Shown: piece by piece, positions 43,529-52,329 of the stretch
How the letters are laid out: each line of letters opens with the position of its first letter
Position numbering within the stretch: the first letter of the stretch is position 1
Assembly (NCBI RefSeq): GCF_900996225.1
Contig: NZ_CAAJGL010000090.1
Coordinates: 620,001-684,000 of the forward strand
Length of the DNA: 64,000 bases
Direction of reading: 5' to 3'
Source: Paraburkholderia sp. BCC1884
GTDB taxonomy: Bacteria > Pseudomonadota > Gammaproteobacteria > Burkholderiales > Burkholderiaceae
Made by a program: the position numbers and the translations under genes
Notes under the pieces: model-generated
Seen by the model: the letters and a program-made list of their open reading frames with translations, nothing else
Databases searched by the model: none
What the model was told of the DNA's origin: nothing

Positions 43529-44527
43529 ATGAAGGTCGCTGTCCTTGGCGCCGGCGCATGGGGCACGGCCCTCGCCGGCCATCTGGCCGTACGGCACGAC
43601 ACGGTGTTGTGGGCGCGTGAACCCGCGCTCGTTGCCGACCTCTCCGCTTCGCACGAAAACGCCCGCTATCTGGCGGGCGTTGCTTTGCCGGCGGCGCTTC
43701 GCTACGAAGCGGACCTGAACGCGGCGCTCGACCACGCGTTGGCCGACGACGCGTTATGCGTCGTGGCCACGCCCGTGGCCGGCCTGCGCGGTCTGTTCCA
43801 GGCGATGCGCGACGCCGGCAAGGTGCCCGCGCACGTGGTGTGGCTGTGCAAAGGCTTTGAAGCCGACTCGCAATTGTTGCCGCATCAGGTGGTCGCGGCT
43901 GAATTGCCGGGGCATACCAGCAATGGCGTGCTGTCCGGTCCGAGTTTCGCGCGCGAGGTCGGGCAGGGCCTGCCGGTCGCGCTGACCATCGCGAGCGGCT
44001 CGGCGGCATGCCGCGAACGCACGGTCGCGGCGTTTCATCATGGCGCCATGCGCATCTACACCGGCGACGACATCGTCGGCGTGGAAGTGGGCGGCGCGGT
44101 GAAAAACGTGCTGGCGATCGCCACGGGTATCGCCGATGGTCTCGGCCTCGGTCTGAATGCCCGCGCGGCGCTGATTACGCGCGGTCTGGCGGAAATGTCG
44201 CGCCTCGGCGTGACGCTTGGCGGACGGACGGAAACGTTCACCGGTTTGACCGGCCTGGGCGATCTGATCCTGACCGCTACCGGCGACCTGTCGCGCAACC
44301 GCACGGTCGGCGTGCAACTCGCCGCGGGCCGGTCGCTCGAGGATATTCTCGGCGGCCTCGGCCACGTGGCCGAAGGCGTGCGTTGTGCGCAAGCCGTGCT
44401 GGCCATCGCTCGCGCTCACGCGATCGACATGCCGATCACGCAGGCGGTCTGTGCCGTGCTGTTCGACGGCGTGGCGCCCCGCGACGCCGTCAGCGCCCTG
44501 CTGCGGCGCGATTCCAAAGCTGAATAA
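43529..44527 (+). CDS. gpsA: Glycerol-3-phosphate dehydrogenase [NAD(P)+]
   Basis: Enzyme of 332 residues making sn-glycerol 3-phosphate for phospholipids. It has the Rossmann motif MKVAVLGAGAWGTALA, WLCKGFE, LSGPSFAREV, and the catalytic Lys in VGGAVKNVLAIATGI. I chose ATG 43529, which places the Rossmann motif at the N-terminus. An in-frame GTG at 43508 would add seven residues. It follows secB closely. Confidence 0.96.
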   Translation: MKVAVLGAGAWGTALAGHLAVRHDTVLWAREPALVADLSASHENARYLAGVALPAALRYEADLNAALDHALADDALCVVATPVAGLRGLFQAMRDAGKVPAHVVWLCKGFEADSQLLPHQVVAAELPGHTSNGVLSGPSFAREVGQGLPVALTIASGSAACRERTVAAFHHGAMRIYTGDDIVGVEVGGAVKNVLAIATGIADGLGLGLNARAALITRGLAEMSRLGVTLGGRTETFTGLTGLGDLILTATGDLSRNRTVGVQLAAGRSLEDILGGLGHVAEGVRCAQAVLAIARAHAIDMPITQAVCAVLFDGVAPRDAVSALLRRDSKAE

Positions 44528-44539
44528 GCTATATCTATC

Positions 44540-44583
44540 AGCCGTTTTAGCGCGACCGGGCGCTGAACGGCTGCCTGCTTTTT
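44540..44583. terminator. Probable terminator between gpsA and trmL
   Basis: AGCCGTTTTAGCGC and GCGCTGAACGGCT pair with one small mismatch, and a TTTTT run follows after a short gap. The genes are convergent. Confidence 0.55.
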
Positions 44584-44598
44584 CCAGCCGATAAACCG

Positions 44599-45069
44599 TT
44601 AAGCGCCGCCGTCGAAACCGGTTTGACGCCAGGCTTCGAACACCACAACCGCGACGGTATTCGACAGATTCAGGCTGCGATTGCCCGGACGCATGGGCAG
44701 CCGCACGCGCTGCTCATTGGCGAACTGGTCGAGCACGGAGTCGGGCAGGCCCCGCGTTTCGGCGCCGAACACGAACCAGTCGCCGGATTGAAACGCGTGC
44801 TCGTGAAAGCGTCCCGAGCCGCGTGTGGTGAAGGCGAACATGCGCGCCGGGTCGGGCGTTTCCCTCGCGACGAACGCGGCCCAGTCGGCGTGCACATTCA
44901 TCTGCGCATACTCGTGATAGTCGAGGCCGGCGCGGCGCAATTTGGCGTCGTCGAGCGGGAAGCCGAGCGGTTCGATCAGATGCAGCCGCGCGCCGGTATT
45001 GGCGCACAGGCGGATCACGTTGCCGGTGTTCGGCGGGATTTCGGGTTCGACGAGAACGACGTTGAACAT
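44599..45069 (-). CDS. trmL: tRNA (cytidine(34)-2'-O)-methyltransferase
   Basis: SPOUT methyltransferase of 156 residues that modifies the wobble base of tRNA-Leu. It has the N-terminal VEPEIPPNTGNVIRLCANTG, FGAETRGLP in the knot and MRPGNRSLNLSNTVAVVVFEAWRQ in parts. It lies 17 bases downstream of comF on the same strand. Confidence 0.96.
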   Translation of the reverse strand: MFNVVLVEPEIPPNTGNVIRLCANTGARLHLIEPLGFPLDDAKLRRAGLDYHEYAQMNVHADWAAFVARETPDPARMFAFTTRGSGRFHEHAFQSGDWFVFGAETRGLPDSVLDQFANEQRVRLPMRPGNRSLNLSNTVAVVVFEAWRQTGFDGGA

Positions 45070-45086
45070 AATGAGGCCAGGTGGAA

Positions 45087-45881
45087 TTAGTTTTTCGGGG
45101 TACGCAGCGCGACGAAATTGGTGACGCGCCGCGCGCCGGCCGCTTTCAGCGTGCGGGCCAGCGCTTCGAGGGTTGCGCCGGTCGTCATGACATCGTCGAC
45201 GATGCCGACGTGCATGCCGCGTATGCCTTGCGCCTGCGCGGCAACTTTGAAGGCACGGCCTACGTTGAGCCTTCGCGCGTCGAGATCGAGCCGCGATTGC
45301 GGCGCGGTGTGAATCACGCGCTGCACGAGGGTGGCGTGGCCCGGCAGATTCAGCGCGCGCGCCAGCGGCTTTGCGATCTCCCAGGCCTGGTTGTAGCCGC
45401 GCTCGACAAGCCTTTGCCCCGCGAGCGGCACCGGCGCGATCACATCCGGCCGTTCCAGCGGACTATGCCAGGCGTCTTGCGCGACACGCGCAAGACGCAG
45501 CCCGAACTCGCGGGCCAGCGCGAGGCGCGCGCGGAATTTCAGGCCGACCGCGAGTGTGTCGAGTGGCGCGCGGTAGTCGGCGAGGGCAAACGTAGCGTCG
45601 AACGGCGGCGGTACGGCTATGCAATCCGCACAGTGATACCGCGCGTGGCTCGCCCATCGCAAACCGGACAACGGCACCGCGCAGACGACGCAACGCAGCC
45701 GGCTTTCGTTCCAGTACGCCTGGTCGCAAGCCGCGCAGAGCGTGTCATGCGACAAATTGCCGCATAACGCGCACAGGTTCGGCAACGCCGCATTGACGAT
45801 GTGCGGCCAGGCCGACTGTACCCCGCGCGCAAACCGCGCGAATTTAGTATCTGACGACAGGGAAAAAGGTCGGAAAGCCAC
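45087..45881 (-). CDS. ComF family phosphoribosyltransferase-like protein
   Basis: Protein of 264 residues with an N-terminal zinc-ribbon (CALCGNLSHDTLCAACDQAYW and a second CxxC in RCVVCAVPL) and a C-terminal phosphoribosyltransferase domain with the PRPP loop GIVDDVMTTGATL. It is related to ComF/GntX needed for natural transformation or gluconate uptake in others. No ATG gives a complete protein. The GTG at 45879-45881 (VAFRPFSLSS) is the best start. It is divergent from the bioC-like gene. Confidence 0.85.
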   Translation of the reverse strand: MAFRPFSLSSDTKFARFARGVQSAWPHIVNAALPNLCALCGNLSHDTLCAACDQAYWNESRLRCVVCAVPLSGLRWASHARYHCADCIAVPPPFDATFALADYRAPLDTLAVGLKFRARLALAREFGLRLARVAQDAWHSPLERPDVIAPVPLAGQRLVERGYNQAWEIAKPLARALNLPGHATLVQRVIHTAPQSRLDLDARRLNVGRAFKVAAQAQGIRGMHVGIVDDVMTTGATLEALARTLKAAGARRVTNFVALRTPKN

Positions 45882-45965
45882 GATCGGATTGGCCGCGAAG
45901 GCCGTCTCCACTGAATGGAAGGAAGCGAACGAGTATACTTCCTGCTCCACGCCAGCACGACACCC

Positions 45966-46931
45966 ATGCCCCCCACTTCCGCTCAAACTGGCCGTCCGGC
46001 CTACGATTCCCGGCGCCTCCGGCGGATCTTCGATCGCCGCGCGGCGACTTTCGACGACGTCGCCTTTCTGCCGCGCGAGATTGCCCAGCGCATGCGCGAG
46101 CGGCTGGATTACATCAAGGTCGCGCCGTCGAACGTGCTCGACGCGGGCTGCGGTGCTGGCGAGGACCTCCCGGCGTTGCGCGAGCGCTTTCCCGAGGCGC
46201 CGGTGTTCGGCACCGATCTGTCGCACGCCATGCTCGGCCGCGCGCTGCGCCACGACGCCGGCGACACCAGTTGGCGCCGCTTCCTGCCGGCCACGCTCGG
46301 CAAGGCGCTCGGCGCGCGCGGCCCGCGTTTCGCGCAAGCCGACTTCTCGGCGCTGCCGTTCGCCGCCGGCGCCTTCGAATTCATCTGGTCGAATCTTGCG
46401 CTGCATTGGCACTCGCGGCCCGATCTCGTATTCCCCGAATGGCAACGGGTGCTCAAGGTCAACGGTCTGTTGATGTTCAGCACGCTCGGCCCGGACACGC
46501 TCAAGGAGTTGCGCGGCGCTTACGCCGAGGTCGAGGCCGCGCACGGCGTGAGTTCGCGCAAACATGTGATCGACTTCGTCGACATGCATGATCTTGGGGA
46601 TATGCTGGTGGAGAGCGGCTTCGAGATTCCAGTGATGGATCAGGAAGTGCTCACCATCACCTATAAGTCGCCCGAGTCGCTACTCGCGGATGTGCGTCGG
46701 TGGGGCGCGTATCCGTTCGAGCGCGAAGTGTCGTCAGGTGCGACGGCGCGCCGGCTGCACAAGGCTTTGCTGGCTGCGCTCGAAGCGCGTCGGCGCGCCG
46801 ACGGCACACTCGCGCTGACTTTCGAGGTGATCTACGGCCATGCATGGAAAGCCGTGCCGCGGACCACGGCAGACGGTCACGGCATCGTGCGAATCGAGGA
46901 TATCGGACGAGGTTCGTCGAGGAACCGGTAG
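45966..46931 (+). CDS. BioC-like class I SAM-dependent methyltransferase
   Basis: Methyltransferase of 321 residues. The SAM-binding motif VLDAGCGAGEDLPALRERF is near residue 60, and a motif IWSNLALHWHSRPDLVFPEWQRVL follows as in BioC. BioC methylates malonyl-ACP at the start of biotin synthesis. A C-terminal extension of about 60 residues follows the core. No other bio genes are in the window, so the BioC assignment is by sequence only. The upstream ATG at 45915 overlaps the promoter region and was not used. Confidence 0.85.
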   Translation: MPPTSAQTGRPAYDSRRLRRIFDRRAATFDDVAFLPREIAQRMRERLDYIKVAPSNVLDAGCGAGEDLPALRERFPEAPVFGTDLSHAMLGRALRHDAGDTSWRRFLPATLGKALGARGPRFAQADFSALPFAAGAFEFIWSNLALHWHSRPDLVFPEWQRVLKVNGLLMFSTLGPDTLKELRGAYAEVEAAHGVSSRKHVIDFVDMHDLGDMLVESGFEIPVMDQEVLTITYKSPESLLADVRRWGAYPFEREVSSGATARRLHKALLAALEARRRADGTLALTFEVIYGHAWKAVPRTTADGHGIVRIEDIGRGSSRNR

Positions 46932-47235
46932 CGGATCGGCGAGGCGGTAAAGAGGGCATCTGTTATGTCTGAAATTACCGCTTCAAAAGACCCGCGAAAG
47001 CTGCGGCAAAACGGCGCGGAGGCCTGTCGCAGCGGGCTTGCAGGCCAATCGAGGCTTGCTTGTGGATGCCATGGATCGCGCCTATAATGCGTCAGTTTGT
47101 CGCCCGGAGTTCCCGCATCTCGGGGGCGACAGGCCCGAGACGCAGGGCTGCAACATGAGGTGACGTGGCAGGAGACGAGCGGCCGGCTGAGTGGCTGCCA
47201 ACAAAGCAGAAAGCGGCGGTTCGCAGGAGGCAGCG
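46932..47235 (+). promoter_or_regulatory. Promoter and leader of the oxidase locus
   Basis: 304-base gene-free stretch. It holds a well-spaced sigma-70 promoter, TTGTGG (47060-47065) and TATAAT (47083-47088) with 17 bases between. The leader then contains a stem TGTCGCCC / GGGCGACA around 47098-47131. The first gene downstream starts at 47236. Confidence 0.7.
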
Positions 47236-47709
47236 ATGCAAGCATCAGATCTGCTGGCGGATTCAGAACCGGTCCTCAAAGACTGGACGATGAAACGCAA
47301 CTGTTCGATATCGCCGCGGCAGTTCGTAGGGTTCTACGTGTCGCTGGCGTTGTTCTCGTTGGCAATTGCATTCATGCTGGTTCTGGTCGGCGCCTGGCTG
47401 GTGTTGCCGTTCACCGGTATCGAATTGCTGGCGGTGGGCATCGCGTTTGCCATTTATGCGCGTCATGCTGTGGATTACGAACGCATCCGGTTGTTTCCAA
47501 ACCGGCTGGTGATCGAGCAGGTCAGCGCCGAGCAACTCACGCAGTTTGAATTCAATCCGCGCTGGGTGCGGATCGAGCCGGGCGCGACGCCGCGTGACCA
47601 CATCAAACTGGTCTCGCGTGGCCAGACGATCATGATCGGGCAACATCTCGCGCAGTTTCGGCGCGCCCAGTTCGCAGGCGAATTGCGGCTGTGGCTCACG
47701 CGTTGTTAG
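47236..47709 (+). CDS. DUF2244 domain-containing membrane protein
   Basis: Protein of 157 residues with two transmembrane helices (about residues 38-80) and a C-terminal cytoplasmic domain: RLVIEQVSAEQLTQFEFNPRWVRI and GRTIMIGQHLAQ-like GQTIMIGQHLAQFRRAQF. It matches DUF2244, often next to cytochrome oxidase genes in betaproteobacteria. AGGAGG precedes the chosen ATG. A role in oxidase assembly is plausible by location but unproven. Confidence 0.9.
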   Translation: MQASDLLADSEPVLKDWTMKRNCSISPRQFVGFYVSLALFSLAIAFMLVLVGAWLVLPFTGIELLAVGIAFAIYARHAVDYERIRLFPNRLVIEQVSAEQLTQFEFNPRWVRIEPGATPRDHIKLVSRGQTIMIGQHLAQFRRAQFAGELRLWLTRC

Positions 47710-47775
47710 ACGCGTGCAGATGCGCGGCGTTCACGGGGAGCGCGAGACAGCCTGCCAGCGGGGTCGAGGGTTTGA

Positions 47776-49413
47776 ATGGAAATTTTGGGTAAGGAAGCTA
47801 TGAAAACAATCAAGCGAGCCCTCATGGGCGTGCTGGCGATGAGCGGTCTGCTTTTCGCCGGTGCGGCCCTGGCAGTGGGCGATGTCCCGGGCGGCCCTGC
47901 CGTCAACGAGATCAATCTCCAGCCGCCTGCGACGAAAATCGCTGAGGAGCTCTTCAGCCTCCACATGTTCATGCTGGTTCTGTGCCTGGTCATCTTTGTC
48001 GGCGTGTTCGGCGTGATGTTCTATTCGATCTTTGCGCACCGCAAATCGAAAGGCCACAAGGCTTCGAATTTCCACGAAAGCACCACCGTCGAAATCATCT
48101 GGACGATCGTGCCGTTCGTCATCGTCGTGCTGATGGCGCTGCCCGCCACCAAGACCGTCGTCGCGATGAAAGACACCACGAATGCCGACGTCACCATCAA
48201 GGTCACCGGCTATCAGTGGAAATGGGGCTACGACTACGTGAAGGGCCCGGGCGAAGGCATCAACTTCTTGTCCACGCTGGCCACGCCGCGTGCGGAAACC
48301 GATGGCCGTGAGCCGATTTCCACCACGTATCTTCAGGAAGTCGACAATCCGCTGGTCGTCCCGGTCGACAAGAAAATCCGCATCATCACCACCGCGAACG
48401 ACGTGGTCCATTCCTGGTACGTGCCGGCATTCGGCGTGAAACAGGACGCGATTCCGGGCTTCGTGCGCGACACGTGGTTCAAGGCCGACAAGGTCGGCAC
48501 CTTCCGCGGCTTCTGTACTGAACTCTGCGGCAAGGAACACGCGTTCATGCCGGTGGTGGTCGAAGTGCTCTCCGCCGACGACTACGCGAAATGGGTCGAC
48601 ACGCAGAAGAAGAAAATGGCCGCCGGCCAGGACGATCCGAACAAGACCTACACGATGGCCGAGCTGATGGATCGCGGCGGCAAGGTGTACGCGTCGAACT
48701 GCGCGGTCTGCCACCAGCCGACCGGTAAGGGCGCAGGCGCATTCCCGGCGCTCGACGGCAGCAAGATCGCCAACGGCCCGATCGCCGAACACGTGAGCCT
48801 CGTGCTCAAGGGCAAGAACGCCATGCCTTCGTGGGCGCCCACTTTGAACGACGTCGAAATCGCCTCGGTGATCACGTACGAACGTAACTCGTGGGGCAAT
48901 CACACCGGCGACATTCTCCAGCCGAAACAGATTCTGGACGCCCGCAACGGCAAGTTGCCGGAAGGCGGCAACCATCTGGCCGACGCAGGCGGTGCGGCAA
49001 GCGGTGCAGAAGCGGCGTCGGGCGCAGCGGCAGCGTCGGGCGCATCGGCTGCGGACACAGCAGCGGCAGGTTCGGATAGTGCAGCAGCTCCGCAAGCGGC
49101 GCTTCCGGCTAGCATCTACTTCGACACGGGCAAGAGCGCGCTGCCGGCCGACGCGCAAGCTGCAGTAGATGCAGCCGCGGCCTACGCCAAGGCGCATCCG
49201 GACGCGAAGTTCACGGTTTCGGGCTTCACCGACGCCACCGGTTCTGCCGACATCAACGCAAAGCTCGCGAAGAGTCGTGCCGAAGCCGTGCGCGACGCGC
49301 TGAAAGCAGCAGGCATCGCAGAAGACCATATTATTTTAAAGAAGCCGGAGACGATCACGGGCGGGACCGACGCGAAAGAAGCCCGGCGTGTCCAGATCAG
49401 CCCGGCCGCCTGA
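47776..49413 (+). CDS. coxB: Cytochrome c oxidase subunit II with cytochrome c and OmpA-like domains
   Basis: Subunit II of an aa3-type oxidase, 545 residues (537 if ATG 47800 is used). Domains in order: signal peptide; two transmembrane helices (about 60-140); CuA domain with Cys247, Cys251 and His255 in FCTELCGKEH; a mono-heme cytochrome c domain with CAVCH (309-313) and a later Met; an Ala/Ser-rich linker (about 415-445); and a C-terminal OmpA-like domain (about 447-545) with YFDTGKSALPADA and NAKLAKSRAEAVRDAL, resembling the peptidoglycan-binding pattern. The first two modules are the caa3-like plan. The third is an unusual addition. Confidence 0.95.
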   Translation: MEILGKEAMKTIKRALMGVLAMSGLLFAGAALAVGDVPGGPAVNEINLQPPATKIAEELFSLHMFMLVLCLVIFVGVFGVMFYSIFAHRKSKGHKASNFHESTTVEIIWTIVPFVIVVLMALPATKTVVAMKDTTNADVTIKVTGYQWKWGYDYVKGPGEGINFLSTLATPRAETDGREPISTTYLQEVDNPLVVPVDKKIRIITTANDVVHSWYVPAFGVKQDAIPGFVRDTWFKADKVGTFRGFCTELCGKEHAFMPVVVEVLSADDYAKWVDTQKKKMAAGQDDPNKTYTMAELMDRGGKVYASNCAVCHQPTGKGAGAFPALDGSKIANGPIAEHVSLVLKGKNAMPSWAPTLNDVEIASVITYERNSWGNHTGDILQPKQILDARNGKLPEGGNHLADAGGAASGAEAASGAAAASGASAADTAAAGSDSAAAPQAALPASIYFDTGKSALPADAQAAVDAAAAYAKAHPDAKFTVSGFTDATGSADINAKLAKSRAEAVRDALKAAGIAEDHIILKKPETITGGTDAKEARRVQISPAA

Positions 49414-49457
49414 CGTGTTCATGGGCAGCACCGCAGTATTCGCTTTAGGAGATTGTC

Positions 49458-51071
49458 ATGTCTAGCATCGGACACGATGTAGTCGCAGGCCACGAGCACG
49501 TGCACGGCGACCATGCTCACGAAACGCCGCACGGCTGGCGCCGTTGGCTATTCGCAACCAATCACAAGGACATCGGTACGCTGTACCTGATCTTCTCGTT
49601 CACCATGTTCCTCTCCGGGGGCGTGATGGCGCTGATGATCCGTGCCGAGTTGTTCGAGCCGGGCCTGCAGATCATGCGTCCCGAGTTCTTCAACCAGTTG
49701 ACCACCATGCACGGCCTGATCATGGTGTTCGGCGCGATCATGCCGGCCTTCGTCGGCTTCGCGAACTGGATGATTCCGCTGCAGATCGGCGCGTCGGACA
49801 TGGCTTTCGCCCGCATGAACAACTTCAGCTTCTGGCTGCTGCCGGTTGCCGCTGTTCTGCTGGTCGGTTCGTTCTTCGCACCGGGCGGCGCGACCGCCGC
49901 CGGCTGGACGCTGTACGCGCCGCTGTCCACGCAGATGGGCCCGGGCATGGACTTCGCGATTTTCGCGATCCACTTGATGGGCGCCTCGTCGATCATGGGC
50001 GGGATCAACATCGTCGTGACGATCCTGAACATGCGCGCACCCGGCCTCACGCTGATGAAGATGCCGATGTTCGTCTGGACGTGGCTGATCACCGCGTACC
50101 TGCTGATCGCCGTGATGCCGGTTCTGGCAGGCGCGATCACCATGGTGCTGTTCGATCGTCACTTCGGCACGTCGTTCTTCAACGCGGCAGGCGGCGGCGA
50201 CCCGGTCATGTACCAGCACATCTTCTGGTTCTTCGGGCACCCCGAGGTGTACATCATGATCTTGCCGGCGTTCGGGATCGTGTCGCAGGTGATCCCGGCG
50301 TTCTCGCGCAAGCCGCTGTTTGGCTATAGCTCGATGGTGTACGCCACCTCTTCGATCGCGATTCTCTCGTTCATGGTCTGGGCGCACCACATGTTCGCGA
50401 CCGGCATGCCGGTTACCGGCCAGCTGTTCTTCATGTACGCCACGATGCTGATCGCCGTGCCGACGGGCGTGAAGGTGTTCAACTGGGTCGCGACGATGTG
50501 GCGCGGTTCGCTGAGCTTCGAAACGCCGATGCTGTTCGCGGTGGGCTTCCTGATCGTGTTCACGTTCGGTGGCCTCTCGGGTCTGATGCTGGCCATGGCG
50601 CCGCTCGACATCCAGTATCACGGCACTTATTTTGTGGTGGCGCACTTCCACTACGTGCTGGTGGCGGGCTCGCTATTCGCGCTGTTCTCCGGCTGGTACT
50701 ACTGGGCGCCGAAGTGGACGGGTTGGATGTACAACGAAACGCGCGGCAAGATCCACTTCTGGGCGTCGATGTTCTTCTTCAACCTCGCGTTCCTGCCGAT
50801 GCACTTCGTCGGCCTCGCTGGGATGCCGCGTCGGTATGCCGACTACCCGGCCCAGTTCACGGACTGGAACCAGGTCATCTCGATCGGCGCATTCGGCTTC
50901 GGTCTGGCGCAGGTCTACTTCCTGTTCGCGGTTGCGCTGCCGGCCTACCGTGGCGGCGGCGAACTCGAAAAAGCCGGCGACAAGCCGTGGGACGGCGCAA
51001 CGGGCCTCGAATGGACCGTGCCGAGCCCGGCTCCGTTCCACACGTTCGAACATCCGCCGACCGTCGAGTAA
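49458..51071 (+). CDS. ctaD: Cytochrome c oxidase subunit I
   Basis: Catalytic subunit of 537 residues with about twelve helices, carrying heme a, heme a3 and CuB. Conserved histidines and proton-channel residues appear in HGLIMVFGAIMP, FWFFGHPEVYIMILPAFGI (CuB His and the cross-linked Tyr region) and HGTYFVVAHFHYVL. It reduces O2 to water and pumps protons. It follows coxB by 44 bases. Confidence 0.98.
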   Translation: MSSIGHDVVAGHEHVHGDHAHETPHGWRRWLFATNHKDIGTLYLIFSFTMFLSGGVMALMIRAELFEPGLQIMRPEFFNQLTTMHGLIMVFGAIMPAFVGFANWMIPLQIGASDMAFARMNNFSFWLLPVAAVLLVGSFFAPGGATAAGWTLYAPLSTQMGPGMDFAIFAIHLMGASSIMGGINIVVTILNMRAPGLTLMKMPMFVWTWLITAYLLIAVMPVLAGAITMVLFDRHFGTSFFNAAGGGDPVMYQHIFWFFGHPEVYIMILPAFGIVSQVIPAFSRKPLFGYSSMVYATSSIAILSFMVWAHHMFATGMPVTGQLFFMYATMLIAVPTGVKVFNWVATMWRGSLSFETPMLFAVGFLIVFTFGGLSGLMLAMAPLDIQYHGTYFVVAHFHYVLVAGSLFALFSGWYYWAPKWTGWMYNETRGKIHFWASMFFFNLAFLPMHFVGLAGMPRRYADYPAQFTDWNQVISIGAFGFGLAQVYFLFAVALPAYRGGGELEKAGDKPWDGATGLEWTVPSPAPFHTFEHPPTVE

Positions 51072-51159
51072 TCGGCAATCGGTGGGCTAACCGGTCCGGC
51101 GGCGTGCAATAGACCGCAGCCGGAACCGGGCGGTCACACAGGCATTCAGACAATCGAGC

Positions 51160-51294
51160 ATGACGCGTAATCCACAGGAACGACGGTCGCCGGAGCAGAT
51201 TCGCGCCGGCAACAGGCGGATAGGTTGGGTGATGTTCGCCATCGCGGCGGTGTTTTTCGCGAGCGCCATCATCAGGCAGCGGTTTTTCACCTAG
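51160..51294 (+). CDS. Cytochrome oxidase small assembly protein
   Basis: Protein of 44 residues beginning MTRNPQERRSPEQIRAG, followed by one transmembrane helix (GWVMFAIAAVFFASAII) and a basic end RQRFFT. It lies between subunit I and the Cox11 gene, where betaproteobacterial oxidase loci commonly carry a small single-helix assembly protein. The length and position agree. The annotation is by position and topology, and its exact role is not established. Confidence 0.8.
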   Translation: MTRNPQERRSPEQIRAGNRRIGWVMFAIAAVFFASAIIRQRFFT

Positions 51295-51336
51295 CGCGAG
51301 CGTGAAGTCTGATTTGCAGGTTTGTTGAGGATTGAG

Positions 51337-51951
51337 ATGTCGACGCAACCGCCGGCTCAGGCCGATCGCTCTTTTAACCGTCCCATGCTGATCAAGCTGT
51401 TCATCGTCGCCTTGATGATGTTCGGTTTCGGTTTTGCGCTGGTGCCGATGTATCGCGCGATCTGTCAGATCACCGGGATCAACAACCTCGTGCAGCGTGA
51501 CGCCACGGTGCGCGAGGCGAAGAATACGCAGGTCGACATGACTCGCACGATTTCAATCGAATTCGATGCGAACGCGCGCGGCCCGCTGGGTTTCAAGCCG
51601 GAGCAACGCAGTCTCGACGTGCATCCGGGCGAAGTGACAACGGTGATGTACGAAGTCAGCAACGAACAGGCGCGCACGATTCAGGCGCAAGCCATTCCGA
51701 GCTACGCACCGAAGCAGGCCACCGAATACTTCAGGAAGATCGAGTGCTTTTGCTTTACGCAGCAGACTTTGACGGCGAATCAGACCAGGCGGCTGCCGGT
51801 GGTATTCGTGGTCGATCCGAAGTTGCCGAAGGACGTGAAAACGATCACCTTGTCGTACACGTTTTTTGAATTGACTACGCCGGCCGCGGCGACGGCCGGT
51901 AGCGCGGCACCCACGGCCAATACGGCGGCCACGGCCGCCAATCCCGCCTGA
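51337..51951 (+). CDS. ctaG: Cytochrome c oxidase assembly protein CtaG (Cox11)
   Basis: Copper chaperone of 204 residues that delivers copper to CuB of subunit I. One N-terminal helix (IKLFIVALMMFGFGFALVP) anchors a periplasmic beta domain with the CFCFTQQ copper motif near residue 138. Cox11 proteins end in an acidic or Ala-rich tail, here an Ala/Thr-rich one. AGGATTGAG precedes the ATG. Confidence 0.96.
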   Translation: MSTQPPAQADRSFNRPMLIKLFIVALMMFGFGFALVPMYRAICQITGINNLVQRDATVREAKNTQVDMTRTISIEFDANARGPLGFKPEQRSLDVHPGEVTTVMYEVSNEQARTIQAQAIPSYAPKQATEYFRKIECFCFTQQTLTANQTRRLPVVFVVDPKLPKDVKTITLSYTFFELTTPAAATAGSAAPTANTAATAANPA

Positions 51952-51983
51952 CGGCTCGGGCCGCCGGCGAAGGAAAACGGAAC

Positions 51984-52196
51984 ATGATGAGCGAGAACGG
52001 CGGCAGTCCGCGCAAGGCCAGCTTCGGCCAGTCGATGCGCGCCGTCTTCTGGTCGTTTTTTGGCGTGCGCAAGCGCAGCGATCTGGAGGCGGACGCCACG
52101 CAGTTGAACCCGTTGCATGTGATCGCGGCGGCGTTGATCAGTGCGGCCATTTTCATCGGCGTGCTGATTCTGGTGGTGCGTGCAGTAGTCGGTTGA
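51984..52196 (+). CDS. DUF2970 small membrane protein
   Basis: Protein of 70 residues with a charged N-terminus, the family motif FGQSMRAVFWSFFGVRKRS, and one C-terminal helix (IAAALISAAIFIGVLILVVRAVVG in part). DUF2970 proteins accompany oxidase genes in betaproteobacteria. A second ATG three bases later (MSEN) is an alternative. The function is unknown. Confidence 0.88.
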   Translation: MMSENGGSPRKASFGQSMRAVFWSFFGVRKRSDLEADATQLNPLHVIAAALISAAIFIGVLILVVRAVVG

Positions 52197-52329
52197 GACG
52201 GTTTGGAGCGAGACGTAGTATCGGGCGCAGGCGAGCCCACGAATTAGAGCGAAGCGGTGCGATATCGACGCGCCGCCGAAGATACAGCCGGAAATTCCGG
52301 AACAACTGGACTGAAGTGGAGAATCAAGA

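Noticed and set aside
45882..46589. Long upstream extension of the comF frame
   Set aside because: It lies antisense to the methyltransferase gene and has shadow-like composition; comF-like proteins begin shortly before the zinc ribbon.
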